A DNA stretch of 51,110 nt from Succiniclasticum ruminis DSM 9236 (GTDB lineage: Bacteria > Bacillota > Negativicutes > Acidaminococcales > Acidaminococcaceae): contig NZ_FONL01000014.1 of NCBI RefSeq assembly GCF_900112895.1, forward strand, positions 1-51,110, written 5' to 3'. Shown here piece by piece: positions 7,961-16,291 of the stretch (positions are counted from its first letter, which is position 1; each line of letters opens with the position of its first letter). The notes under the pieces are model-generated. The model was not told where the DNA came from and did not search any database. It was given only the letters and a program-made list of their open reading frames with translations. The translations under genes and the position numbers were made by a program.

Positions 7961-8930
7961 ATTTTTCCTTATTCATGTTGGCGTCTATAAACTCCTGCAC
8001 CAGATACCGGGGACGGCGCTTCACTTCCAGATAAATCTTCCCCACGTACTCACCGATGATACCGATAGCGAGCAGGATCAGCCCGCCCAGCAACCACAGA
8101 GAAATAATCAGACTGGTCCAGCCCGCGATGGTCTGGCCGGTAAAATGCCGGAACAGCGACCAGATCAATACCAGCCCGCTGATTACCGAGATGCCAAGTC
8201 CCAAATCCACAATAAATTTGATAGGTTTGGACGACAGGGAAGTAATTCCCTGCCAGGCAAAGGCAAACATCTTTTTCAGCGGATACTTGCTCTCCCCTGC
8301 CAGCCGTTCTTTCCGCTTATAATACACGCAATCATGTTTTAACCCGATCATAGGCACAATGCCGCGCAGGAACAGGTTCACTTCCTGATACTCCCCAAAC
8401 GCAGCCAGCGCATCTTTGTCCATAAGGCGGAAATCAGCATGGTTAAAAATCACGTCTGCTCCCATCATCTTCATGAAGTGATAGAAGCCTTCTGCCGTAA
8501 ACCGTTTGAAGAAAGTATCTGTCTCCCTGTTATCCCTGACGCCGTACACGATATTATAGCCTTCGTCGTATTTATCTATCATAGCGTCTATGGCATCAAT
8601 ATCGTCCTGCAGGTCCGCATCCATGCTGATGGCTGCGTCACAGTAGGGCTGTACCGTCATAAGACCGGCCAGCACAGCATTCTGATGCCCTTCATTGTGA
8701 GCCAGACAGATGCCGGAATAAACCGGGTCCCGTTGACAGAATTCCCGGATAATCGCCCAGGTGCGGTCCCTGCTTCCGTCATTCACAAAACAGATTTTGC
8801 TTTGTTTGCTGATCTTCTTCCGCGCAATTAAATCCGAAATTTTATTTTTAAGTTTTTCCGCTGAGTCTGGCAAAACCTCCTGCTCATTATAACAGGGAAT
8901 CACCATATACAGCACGGTTTCTGAAGCCAT
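7959..8930 (-). CDS. GT2-family polyprenyl-phosphate glycosyltransferase (GtrB/DPM1-like)
   Basis: Enzymes of this design move a sugar from a nucleotide donor to undecaprenyl phosphate at the inner membrane face. The catalytic domain (about 1-230) has VIPCYNEQEVL at the start, FVNDGSRD near 48-55, and the metal motif DADLQDD (104-110). Two C-terminal membrane helices (about 240-300) follow, as in GtrB and related proteins. It lies 96 bases downstream of a GT39/GT83-type transferase on the same strand. The pair probably works together: this enzyme makes the lipid-linked donor and the other uses it outside. The sugar is unknown. Confidence 0.88.
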   Translation of the reverse strand: MASETVLYMVIPCYNEQEVLPDSAEKLKNKISDLIARKKISKQSKICFVNDGSRDRTWAIIREFCQRDPVYSGICLAHNEGHQNAVLAGLMTVQPYCDAAISMDADLQDDIDAIDAMIDKYDEGYNIVYGVRDNRETDTFFKRFTAEGFYHFMKMMGADVIFNHADFRLMDKDALAAFGEYQEVNLFLRGIVPMIGLKHDCVYYKRKERLAGESKYPLKKMFAFAWQGITSLSSKPIKFIVDLGLGISVISGLVLIWSLFRHFTGQTIAGWTSLIISLWLLGGLILLAIGIIGEYVGKIYLEVKRRPRYLVQEFIDANMNKEK

Positions 8931-9026
8931 TATTGGTTCAACCTCGTGTTTCAGTTAATACTATTTCTGTATTGATTTGCAGGCTAAAACGTCAAAAGTT
9001 GTTACAAATTTTTACGAAGCCAGCCG

Positions 9027-10586
9027 TTAGCGGCTCTTATAAATGCAGATTCCTGCTTTATTTTCCAGCAGTTCCCAATCTTCGCCGCCCATTTTCTCTT
9101 TCATCTTAGTGTACATAGATTCACGCATAACAATATATTTGGAACGGTTGTCCTGCTTCACTGCGTCCAGAGACTTTTCACTGTTAGTATCCGCCTCAAT
9201 ACCCGGAATATCCGTGTACAGCATGAAGCCCGGGCGCAGGAACTTATCGATATAAAGCACCCTCGACGCATCTTTTTCTGCTGCCACATAAGTCTGTGCA
9301 ACTGTTTTCACGCTAAACCGGTCCTGAAGTTGTGGCATCATGACACCAAAAGCCATTACCATGGTTACCAGCCCCGTAACCACATGAAGCCAGGCTGCCG
9401 TTTCCACATTGCAGTATTTCTTCAGTGCCAGCAAAATCAGCGCACCCAGCAGAAGAGTAACGACTCCCAAGATCATACCATATGTTGCCACCTCAGGCAG
9501 CTGACGTCCGCCCAGGATCCATCCGATTCCCATGAGCAGGTACATAATGAAGGTCCCGGCTACCCATCCGGACTGTAATTTCCCATTGTCGCAGGTCATC
9601 CGTTCAATATTCCAGCCGATAATCATAGACAGCGCTGGCAGCAGCACCAACATATAGGAAACCTGTTTTGTTTTGGCGATGGAAAAGAATACGAACACAA
9701 AAATCCACCAGACTTGTAGGAACAGCAGCCTGGCACTATCCTTTCCTATGCTTCTGGTAAAAGCATCTTTAACCGATTTCAGCAACATGCCGGTCCAAGG
9801 GAACAACCCCAGGATAATGACCGGCAGGTAAAACCACCAGTGCACCCGGTTCGGATGAAGCGGCGCGGCAAACCTGCTGATGTTATGGAAACCGATAAAC
9901 TCAAAAATAAAGTCCATGCCGTGATTCTGATACATAAATACATACCAGGGCATTCCCACCGCCGCTACCAGTAGCAAGCCCGGGATTACATGCATACGGA
10001 ACAGGCGCCCCAGATCGCGGGTAATCAGCAGGTACAAAAAGACAATCGCGCCAGGGAACACCACCCCGATAGGCCCCTTTGTCATCACCGCAAGCCCGCA
10101 GAACAGATACATCAGCCAGTATTTGTCATGCATGAAGCAAAGAAGCGCGCCTGTCATGAAAAACAACAGTGTCGTATCCGTCACCGAAGCCTTGCCCATG
10201 TACATAATCATGACGGTGGTCCCCATAACCAGCCCGGACCAGAAGCCTGCCCTGGCATTAAACTGCCGGGCTGCAGAAAACGTTGTCATCAGAACCGCAC
10301 CGATGGCCATCAGAGATGCAGGCAGGCGGGCCGCCAATTCGGAAAAACCGCCGAACAGCTTCAATGAACCTACCAGCAGCCAGTAAAAGATGGGCGGCTT
10401 ATCATACCAGTATTCATTATAAATACGGGGAGAAAGATATTCATTAAAGCGGATCATCTCTTTGGCAGTTTCCGCATAGACCGGCTCATCAGGGTCAAGC
10501 AACGCTACCCCGTCGATGCCAAACAAAATATTAAAACCGATGATTACCAATAAAATAATGATTGCCTTACCGGGTAACTGCTTCAT
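9027..10586 (-). CDS. ArnT/PMT-type membrane glycosyltransferase (GT83/GT39)
   Basis: The 519-residue integral membrane protein has about 11-12 membrane segments. Its first external loop carries LDPDEPVYAET with the acidic pair D33/E34, the mark of ArnT and protein mannosyltransferase-like enzymes that use polyprenyl-phosphate sugars. The motifs YDKPPIFYW and VMTKGP are typical of the ArnT branch. ArnT itself adds aminoarabinose to lipid A. Here the acceptor is unknown and could be lipid A, another envelope glycolipid or a protein. A GGAGA ribosome site lies 8 bases before the ATG. The paired GtrB-like gene downstream likely provides its donor. Confidence 0.87.
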   Translation of the reverse strand: MKQLPGKAIIILLVIIGFNILFGIDGVALLDPDEPVYAETAKEMIRFNEYLSPRIYNEYWYDKPPIFYWLLVGSLKLFGGFSELAARLPASLMAIGAVLMTTFSAARQFNARAGFWSGLVMGTTVMIMYMGKASVTDTTLLFFMTGALLCFMHDKYWLMYLFCGLAVMTKGPIGVVFPGAIVFLYLLITRDLGRLFRMHVIPGLLLVAAVGMPWYVFMYQNHGMDFIFEFIGFHNISRFAAPLHPNRVHWWFYLPVIILGLFPWTGMLLKSVKDAFTRSIGKDSARLLFLQVWWIFVFVFFSIAKTKQVSYMLVLLPALSMIIGWNIERMTCDNGKLQSGWVAGTFIMYLLMGIGWILGGRQLPEVATYGMILGVVTLLLGALILLALKKYCNVETAAWLHVVTGLVTMVMAFGVMMPQLQDRFSVKTVAQTYVAAEKDASRVLYIDKFLRPGFMLYTDIPGIEADTNSEKSLDAVKQDNRSKYIVMRESMYTKMKEKMGGEDWELLENKAGICIYKSR

Positions 10587-10728
10587 TGTAATATCTCCAA
10601 ATATTTCCAGACATTATTTCATTATAATACGTTAGCATATTTGATTTATTATAACACATGAAACAATGAATAAAAAGAATCAGGCAGACTTCCCGTAATA
10701 ACTTTTCTTAACATTTTTGTTTGTTACC

Positions 10729-10756
10729 TTGCATTTAGCAAAAAATGTGATATAAT
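10729..10756 (+). promoter_or_regulatory. Promoter of tRNA-Arg
   Basis: TTGCAT and TATAAT are separated by 16 bases, about 20 bases before the tRNA. The short distance is normal for a tRNA gene. Confidence 0.65.
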
Positions 10757-10775
10757 AATTTCTGCAAATCTACAT

Positions 10776-10852
<77 letters not shown>

Positions 10853-10861
10853 CACCAAATC

Positions 10862-10891
10862 AAGCTCCGGAAGCGACTTCCGGAGCTTTTT
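10862..10891 (+). terminator. Terminator of tRNA-Arg
   Basis: A perfect 12-bp stem (10862-10873 and 10877-10888) with a 3-base loop is followed by a short T run. Confidence 0.85.
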
Positions 10892-10982
10892 GATTTCTTA
10901 TTTCATAGCGGAAATTTCTGAAAAATATGCCGTTCTTACGTTAGTAGTCTCTTTACCCCTCTTTGCTGTAATTGCCATTGAC

Positions 10983-11105
10983 CTAGCCCTGGATCCAGCC
11001 ATACTGCTTATTGTAATATTTTACTTCGTACCAGGAATCGCCGTCTGCAATCAAATCCTGACCTGGCAAACGAAGATGTACGCTTGATTTTGTGGTATAA
11101 TGAAG
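10983..11105 (-). pseudogene. Possible relic of an SH3b-type domain (C-terminal end only)
   Basis: Between two in-frame stops this minus-strand stretch reads through LPGQDLIADGDSWYEVKYYN and then KQYGWIQG before TAG. The spacing of W-Y-x-V-K-Y and Y-G-W-I resembles the last strands of a bacterial SH3 domain. No start codon, ribosome site or N-terminal half is present, and the segment runs into the promoter of the thioesterase gene. It could be the remains of a lost secreted protein or chance. Confidence 0.3.
11093..11101 (+). promoter_or_regulatory. Extended -10 promoter of the thioesterase gene
   Basis: TGGTATAAT fits the extended -10 consensus. No convincing -35 is present. It lies about 50 bases before the chosen start. 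Confidence 0.6.
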
Positions 11106-11152
11106 TCAGATATAAGCAACACTGCGTTGTTCCGGGAAAGGGAGGCTTCAGC

Positions 11153-11581
11153 ATGAACAAAGAAGAATGTCTGCAGTTACTGAAAAAGTTTGAAGGAAGC
11201 ACCTTTATTAACTATTGCGGGGTAAAACTGGAAGACGCGGACTGCGGCTGGGTGAAGGCCAGTATGCCGGTGAAAAAAGAAATTACGAACCCCTTTGGCT
11301 TTATTCATGGCGGCGCGCTGGACACGCTGATCGATTCGGCAGGCGGTATCGTCTGCTGGACCGTGGGCTGCAAGGTCTGCACCCTAAGCCTGTCAACCTC
11401 ATTTATGAGCAACGTAAAAGTGGGGCATACGGTATTTGCAGAAGCCGGCGTGGTCCGTAAAACCGACCATGTAATATTTACGGAAGTAAAAGTTTACAGC
11501 GATGAGGGAGATATGCTGGCAAAAGGAAACGCCACCATGTACATAGTCGGCATGTATGATAAAATACCACCTCAATGGTAA
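11153..11581 (+). CDS. PaaI-type hotdog-fold thioesterase
   Basis: The 142-residue protein has the hotdog motif NPFGFIHGGALDTLIDSAGG, placing it in the PaaI/YbgC thioesterase superfamily, which hydrolyses acyl-CoA or aryl-CoA esters in the cytoplasm. The start at 11153 is chosen because GGGAGG lies 7 bases before it. The longer frame from 11084 would begin upstream of the -10 box. It has its own promoter and terminator. The physiological thioester cannot be assigned; no CoA pathway genes are adjacent. Confidence 0.85.
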   Translation: MNKEECLQLLKKFEGSTFINYCGVKLEDADCGWVKASMPVKKEITNPFGFIHGGALDTLIDSAGGIVCWTVGCKVCTLSLSTSFMSNVKVGHTVFAEAGVVRKTDHVIFTEVKVYSDEGDMLAKGNATMYIVGMYDKIPPQW

Positions 11582-11619
11582 AGGAAAACGTTATCAACAG
11601 TTAAACTTAAGATACAAAA

Positions 11620-11667
11620 ACACGGCATTGCCTGCCCGAAGGTAAACGATGTCGTGTTGGATTTTTT
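11620..11667. terminator. Bidirectional terminator between thioesterase and alr
   Basis: Nine-base arms with one G-T pair (11620-11628 and 11649-11657) have T runs on both strands. They serve the convergent thioesterase and alanine racemase genes. Confidence 0.65.
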
Positions 11668-11705
11668 ATGGAGTAATCGGCCCACAGCGCGTCAGCCTGA
11701 ACCCG

Positions 11706-12827
11706 TTAGTCCCGCACGTAGATTCGGGGAATGCGGGGATGCAGCACACAGAACATTTCATAGGAAATCGTGCCGGCAGTCGCCGCCACTTCTTCGGCAG
11801 GCAGTTCCGGCCCCCCATAAACGATTACGTCATCACCCACAGCCACGTCCGGAATATCCGTAACGTCCAGCATGATCTGATCCATGCAGACACGGCCCAC
11901 AATGGGCGCCCGTTTGCCCCGGATCACCATGCAGCCTTTATTTGACAGATGCCGGCTGACACCGTCCGCATAGCCTATGGGAACCGTAGCAATGCGGCTT
12001 TCTTTTTGTGTGGTAAAGGTTCGGCCGTAACCGATATCCCGCCCGGCAGGCAGCGTTTTCACAAAGGCTACCTGAGTCTTTAAGGTCATAACCGGACGGT
12101 AGTCCCTGTAAGGTTCTTTGATGTCCGCCGGCCGCGAACCATACAGCGTGATACCCAGGCGAACCATATCCAGCTGGTATTGTGGCAGTTCCGCTATGGC
12201 TGCGCTGTTGGCAATATGCTTGACAGGAATCTTCAGCCCTGCGGCTTCCAGAGCCTCAATGCCTTTCATAAACTGCTGGTACTGAAAATCCGCATAGCTT
12301 TTATCTTCCACATCCGCCGCGGAAAAATGGGAAAAGGCGCCGACCACTTCAATCCCCTGCATTGTTTTCACTTTTTCTGCAAACGCGGCCGCTTCATCAA
12401 CCCGTATGCCAATCCGGTGCATGCCCGTTTCCAGAGCAATATGGACTTTAGCTTTTTTGCCGCGCCGCAGCCCGGCTTCATTCAAAAGGGCCAGACGTTC
12501 TTCATCAAACACTGCGTGGGCGATGTTAAACCGCACGCAAAGATCCGCCATAGACGGACGGACAGGCATAGCCCCCAGCACGAGGATCGGTTTGGTAATC
12601 CCCGCTTCCCGCAGTTCCACAGCTTCCTGTACCAGAGCCACCGCAAAATAATCCACGCCGGCCTCGATACAGGCTATGGCCACCGGAATCGCGCCGTGGC
12701 CGTATGCGTTGGCCTTCACCACCGCACATAGTTTTGTACCCATGTTCAGATTTTTCTTGGCCACTTTAATATTATTCACGATAGCGTCCAAATTCACTAC
12801 CGCCCTTGTTCCCCGGTCAGGTTGCAT
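11706..12827 (-). CDS. alr: Alanine racemase
   Basis: PLP-dependent conversion of L-alanine to D-alanine for peptidoglycan. The 373-residue protein is full length. The PLP lysine lies in AVVKANAYGHG (K38), the catalytic tyrosine in PIGYADGVSR, and the C-terminal barrel carries GRVCMDQIMLDVT. The start at 12827 is chosen because AGGAGG lies 8 bases upstream. Transcription probably begins at the extended -10 near 12967, leaving a leader of about 130 bases that contains the perfect palindrome GTAACGTTAC (12857-12866). It is monocistronic. Other DAP/D-Ala cell-wall genes (ddh, lysA) are in the window but not adjacent. Confidence 0.95.
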   Translation of the reverse strand: MQPDRGTRAVVNLDAIVNNIKVAKKNLNMGTKLCAVVKANAYGHGAIPVAIACIEAGVDYFAVALVQEAVELREAGITKPILVLGAMPVRPSMADLCVRFNIAHAVFDEERLALLNEAGLRRGKKAKVHIALETGMHRIGIRVDEAAAFAEKVKTMQGIEVVGAFSHFSAADVEDKSYADFQYQQFMKGIEALEAAGLKIPVKHIANSAAIAELPQYQLDMVRLGITLYGSRPADIKEPYRDYRPVMTLKTQVAFVKTLPAGRDIGYGRTFTTQKESRIATVPIGYADGVSRHLSNKGCMVIRGKRAPIVGRVCMDQIMLDVTDIPDVAVGDDVIVYGGPELPAEEVAATAGTISYEMFCVLHPRIPRIYVRD

Positions 12828-12966
12828 GAGTTTTTCCTCCTGTATTGAAAAAATCTGTAACGTTACGAACGTTTGCATTTTCGCAAAACATCGGCCGGAC
12901 AGCCATTCTTTTCTGTATTATTTTCCAAATCTTCTCCCCAAAGGGCAAATAACAAACAACAGTAGT

Positions 12967-12975
12967 ATTATAGCA
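12967..12975 (-). promoter_or_regulatory. Extended -10 promoter of alr
   Basis: The minus strand reads TGCTATAAT with no clear -35. The 317-base gap 12828-13144 holds this, the divergent ttcA-like promoter and the GTAACGTTAC palindrome. No small gene is seen there. Confidence 0.55.
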
Positions 12976-13062
12976 TACTTTTTACCGTTGCATGTAACAT
13001 TTTTTTGGAAAAACAAAAAAAATTAATTATTCTTTGCTTCTTTTCCGTTACAGACGGATATG

Positions 13063-13071
13063 TGATATAAT
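13063..13071 (+). promoter_or_regulatory. Extended -10 promoter of the TtcA-like gene
   Basis: TGATATAAT fits the extended -10 consensus, about 74 bases before the chosen start. The -35 region is poor. Confidence 0.5.
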
Positions 13072-13144
13072 AAATTATATATTAAGCTTTCGACTTACCA
13101 GGTATCATGAATATATAACACAGAACAACGAAAAGGACAACAAC

Positions 13145-14050
13145 ATGTGCGACACAAGTAAAAAAGAGCAGCGTCAGGAAAACGCAGATCCGGCTTACGC
13201 AGACCGCAACCGCTTGAAACACATCGAAGCTTCCCTGCGGACAAAATACAAACATAAAATTTTTAATAAATTCGTCCAGGCGATCTGCGACTTTGATTTA
13301 GTGCGCCCCGATGATAAAATCGCCGTCTGCATTTCCGGCGGCAAAGATTCCATGCTCATGGCAAAGCTGTTCCAGGAACTGAAGCGGAGAAACAAAATTC
13401 CCTTTGAAGTGAAGTTCCTTAGCATGAATCCGGGCTATACAGAACGAAACCGGCAGCAAATCGAACATAATGCCGCATTGCTTAACATTCCTATCTTTTT
13501 TTTTAATACAAAAGTATTTGATGCGGTTTCTCACGTGGAACAGAACCCTTGCTATCTATGTGCCAAAATGCGCCGTGGCTTTCTGTACCGGTACGCCCAA
13601 GAGGCGGGATGCAATAAAATTGCGTTGGGCCATCACTTCAACGATATCATCGAAACAAGTCTCATGAGCATGATCTACGGCGGCGAGATACGCACCATGA
13701 TGCCCAAGGTGAAAAGCGCCAACTGGACCGGGATGGAACTGATCCGCCCCATGTACTACGTGCGGGAAGACGATATCAAAAACTGGCGTGACGAAAACCA
13801 TCTGGAGTTTTTACAATGTGCCTGCCGTTTCACCGAACAGATTGCCGATGCCAACCCTGACGATCCCGCCCCCTCCAAACGGCAGGAGATCAAACATCTG
13901 ATTGCCAGGCTGTCGGCAGAGAACCCGCAGGTTCCCGACAACATCTTCCATGCCATGGAGAATGTAAATCTTTCCGTTGTATTAAAGTATAAATTGAATG
14001 GAACTCTTCACAACGTTTTAGATACGTATGATAATGCAAAACAAGATTAA
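13145..14050 (+). CDS. TtcA-family PP-loop ATPase (tRNA 2-thiocytidine synthase-like)
   Basis: TtcA adds sulfur to cytidine 32 of certain tRNAs using ATP and an iron-sulfur cluster. The 301-residue protein has the PP-loop SGGKDS (64-69), the CxxC pair C136/C139 in NPCYLC, and a third cysteine in LQCACRF (C225 or C227), which together match the cluster ligands of TtcA. GHHFNDIIET is the usual second ATP motif. The start at 13145 (MCDTSKK) is supported by AAAGGA and by lying after the -10 box. The EamA transporter starts 30 bases later, so the two are probably cotranscribed. Some archaeal and Firmicute relatives act on other tRNA positions, so substrate identity is inferred. Confidence 0.85.
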   Translation: MCDTSKKEQRQENADPAYADRNRLKHIEASLRTKYKHKIFNKFVQAICDFDLVRPDDKIAVCISGGKDSMLMAKLFQELKRRNKIPFEVKFLSMNPGYTERNRQQIEHNAALLNIPIFFFNTKVFDAVSHVEQNPCYLCAKMRRGFLYRYAQEAGCNKIALGHHFNDIIETSLMSMIYGGEIRTMMPKVKSANWTGMELIRPMYYVREDDIKNWRDENHLEFLQCACRFTEQIADANPDDPAPSKRQEIKHLIARLSAENPQVPDNIFHAMENVNLSVVLKYKLNGTLHNVLDTYDNAKQD

Positions 14051-14080
14051 CCATTCTATCATTAAAGGATGTTCCCTGAC

Positions 14081-14959
14081 ATGAAAAACTCTGCGGCTCT
14101 TTCCATAGCAGGCGCCGGAACCCTTTGGGGCCTGATTGGCCTCTTTGTCAACATTTTGGCTGCCAAAGGCTTTGCCCCGTTACAAATCGCTACCCTACGC
14201 GTGACCACCGCCATGCTGCTTACCGCCCTGATCATCTGGCGTACGGACATACGCCAGTTTTTTATCCGCCCCAAAGACTGGTGGATGTTTTTTGGCAACG
14301 GTGTGATCGGCCTGGTCTTTTTCAACTGGTGCTACTTCAACGCCATCGCCGGCGGCAGCCTGGCTATCGCCGCTTTGCTGCTGTATACGGCGCCGGTATT
14401 TGTGATGCTGATGTCCGTGTTCCTGTTCCACGAAAAACTGACAAAAGAAAAAATTGTTGCCCTGATTATCACCTTTATCGGCTGCGGCTGTATCACCGGT
14501 GCCTTTGCAGGCAACCTTTCTGTCAGCAGGGAAACCTTTCTGTACGGTTTGGCCAGTGGTTTCGGCTATGCGTTGTACAGCATTTTTGGCAAGCCCGCCA
14601 CAAAAAAATATTCTGCCCTCACGGTCAGCCTCTGGTGTTTTATCTTTGCCACTGCCTTTACCCTGCCCCTTTCCGGCCTGGCCGCTAAAACCCCTTTGTT
14701 CAGCGATGCGGTGGTATGGGGTGGTATCCTGGGTATCGGACTGGTCAGCTGTGTATTTCCCAACATATTATATATGTGGGGCCTGCAGCAACTGGAAGCC
14801 GGCCACGCCGCCATCCTGGCAACCATTGAACCGGTAGTGGCCGCCATCGTCAGCTATCTCTTTTTAGGAGAATCCTTTACGTGGCAAAAAGTACTCGGCA
14901 TTATTTTAATTCTTTCAGCAGTACCTATACTGAACCGGGAAGCAGGAAAACAAAAATAA
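14081..14959 (+). CDS. EamA/DMT-superfamily transporter
   Basis: The 292-residue protein has ten predicted membrane segments arranged as two EamA repeats (about 8-135 and 150-288). Members of the drug/metabolite transporter family export or import amino acids, sugars or other small molecules; the substrate is not predictable here. The start at 14081 is preferred because AAAGGA lies 11 bases upstream. The ATG at 14069 overlaps that ribosome site. It follows the TtcA-like gene and ends at a terminator. Confidence 0.87.
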   Translation: MKNSAALSIAGAGTLWGLIGLFVNILAAKGFAPLQIATLRVTTAMLLTALIIWRTDIRQFFIRPKDWWMFFGNGVIGLVFFNWCYFNAIAGGSLAIAALLLYTAPVFVMLMSVFLFHEKLTKEKIVALIITFIGCGCITGAFAGNLSVSRETFLYGLASGFGYALYSIFGKPATKKYSALTVSLWCFIFATAFTLPLSGLAAKTPLFSDAVVWGGILGIGLVSCVFPNILYMWGLQQLEAGHAAILATIEPVVAAIVSYLFLGESFTWQKVLGIILILSAVPILNREAGKQK

Positions 14960-14960
14960 C

Positions 14961-15003
14961 AAAGCGTGCAGGGTTTAGCAAAACCTTACACGCTTTCTTT
15001 TTA
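14961..15003. terminator. Terminator between the EamA and DUF6765-like genes
   Basis: Eight-base arms (14961-14968 and 14989-14996) with an inner GGTTT/AAACC pairing are followed by a T-rich run. It stands between two convergent genes and may act both ways. Confidence 0.75.
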
Positions 15004-15016
15004 ATTGTTTCTAATT

Positions 15017-16027
15017 TCAATACCCTTTGTACTTTTTCCCCAACCGGTCAATCCCGCTACCTTCCAATTGCTGTTTTACCCAGAAGAAATGGTCGTTAAC
15101 CTCATCATAGAACTGCTTCCGCCAGTTCATATCATTTAAGATCAGGCCAATACTGTACTCCACATTCCGGTCTCCGTCATCGAAATCCTTAAAACCAAAG
15201 TAGTTTTCCCGAATTCGGTCGATCCAGAACCCGTAACGACGGTCAATATTTTCCGACTGGAAACCCTTGAAACATTCTGACAGTTTATCCCGCTGTTCCA
15301 TGGTCAGCCCCGTTTCCGGCACACCGCTGACGTGCTGCAGTATCGCGTACAACTCTTCCGAAGCGTCCAGAAACTCATCCCAGTTTTTGCGTCCGCCGGT
15401 AAAGCGTTCCCCGCTCTTCCACCACAGGTACGGCATATCCGGACAGTGCACTGCCGCCGCATGTCCCAGAGGCATCACAAGGTCCAGCACTTTACTGAGG
15501 AAGGTAGAGTCCAGCATTTCGTCCAACATCTTTTCCACCATACTTCCCTGTGTGGAAAACAGAAGGTCCTTCACCTGGTTCACCGCATTGTTGATACCCG
15601 CAAACTCCTGATGGGCCCAAGTATCTGCCAGTACATGCATCCCCACGCCCAAACGGAACACATAATTGGAATTATCCAGTTTGGTATCGTATAATCTGTA
15701 TTTCAACCGTTTGGCCATTACACTGTGCTTTTTGCAGACCAGCTTCTCAGCTTCAGTCTCCCCCTGTAATCCCGGCAGAAAATGGAAAGGAATCCAGATA
15801 TCTTCGTTACCCTTTCCGGAAATATTGCCCCATACGTTCTGGCAGGAATAACGAACCTGTATGCCGCGGGCAATATTTTTTTTCTCTTCTGCATCAGAAA
15901 AGGGCGTCGTGTCGAAATTGTCATCCACGAGTTGGGAACTGGCTGCAATGGTCCGGGCATTAAAGCTGCCAAAATCTGCCCAGCGTGATAGTACATACAC
16001 TGTCCCAAAATGATAATCCAGATCCAT
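15017..16027 (-). CDS. DUF6765-like protein with a zinc-phospholipase-type HxxxDxxxH motif
   Basis: The 336-residue protein is of unestablished function and appears to match DUF6765. Visible conserved polar positions are D4 and H6 in MDLDYHF, D35/D36 in SQLVDDNFD, H82 in IPFHFLPG, and H131, D135, H139 in GMHVLADTWAHQEFAG. The last motif, HxxxDxxxH, recalls the trinuclear zinc site of bacterial phospholipase C and S1/P1 nuclease, which also use an N-terminal residue as ligand. A metal-dependent hydrolase is a reasonable inference. There is no signal peptide, unlike secreted phospholipases. GGGGTG lies 6 bases before the ATG. It stands alone, divergent from ddh. Confidence 0.7.
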   Translation of the reverse strand: MDLDYHFGTVYVLSRWADFGSFNARTIAASSQLVDDNFDTTPFSDAEEKKNIARGIQVRYSCQNVWGNISGKGNEDIWIPFHFLPGLQGETEAEKLVCKKHSVMAKRLKYRLYDTKLDNSNYVFRLGVGMHVLADTWAHQEFAGINNAVNQVKDLLFSTQGSMVEKMLDEMLDSTFLSKVLDLVMPLGHAAAVHCPDMPYLWWKSGERFTGGRKNWDEFLDASEELYAILQHVSGVPETGLTMEQRDKLSECFKGFQSENIDRRYGFWIDRIRENYFGFKDFDDGDRNVEYSIGLILNDMNWRKQFYDEVNDHFFWVKQQLEGSGIDRLGKKYKGY

Positions 16028-16170
16028 AACTCACACCCCTTTCTCAAGAAAATACTTGCCAATTGTATTCTAATTAGTAATTATATCACAGACACACTTT
16101 TTTGGTAAAATTTTTATAAAAATGTTCACAAAATCGCCTAAATTTGATACATTATTATTAGAACCAAACG

Positions 16171-16256
16171 GTTGCCTGCCCGCAATAGCACAAATGCTCT
16201 GAGTGCTTATTTCCAAACGGAGACCCTTGTGAAAACTGCGGGCAGGAGACAATGGC
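16171..16256 (+). ncRNA. Candidate structured leader RNA upstream of ddh
   Basis: A perfect 9-bp stem (16175-16183 with 16238-16246) closes a 54-base region. Inside it either AGCAC/GTGCT, or CACAA/TTGTG together with CTCTG/CGGAG, can pair. Outside it TTG/CAA pairing extends the stem past an asymmetric loop. A possible TTCACA/TACATT promoter lies upstream. There is no T run, so it is not a simple terminator. It matches no riboswitch consensus I know, including the lysine type. Confidence 0.4.
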
Positions 16257-16291
16257 TTTGAATACATATACAGAGGGGAGCTATTCTTATT

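Noticed and set aside
13527-13542. TTTCTCACGTGGAACA in the TtcA-like gene as a parS site
   Set aside because: It keeps CACGTG but has three mismatches to the 16-mer and lies in coding sequence. Too weak to list as a feature on its own.
16171-16256. Lysine riboswitch before ddh
   Set aside because: The element is under 90 bases and lacks the conserved lysine-riboswitch core and size; only an unclassified leader is claimed.
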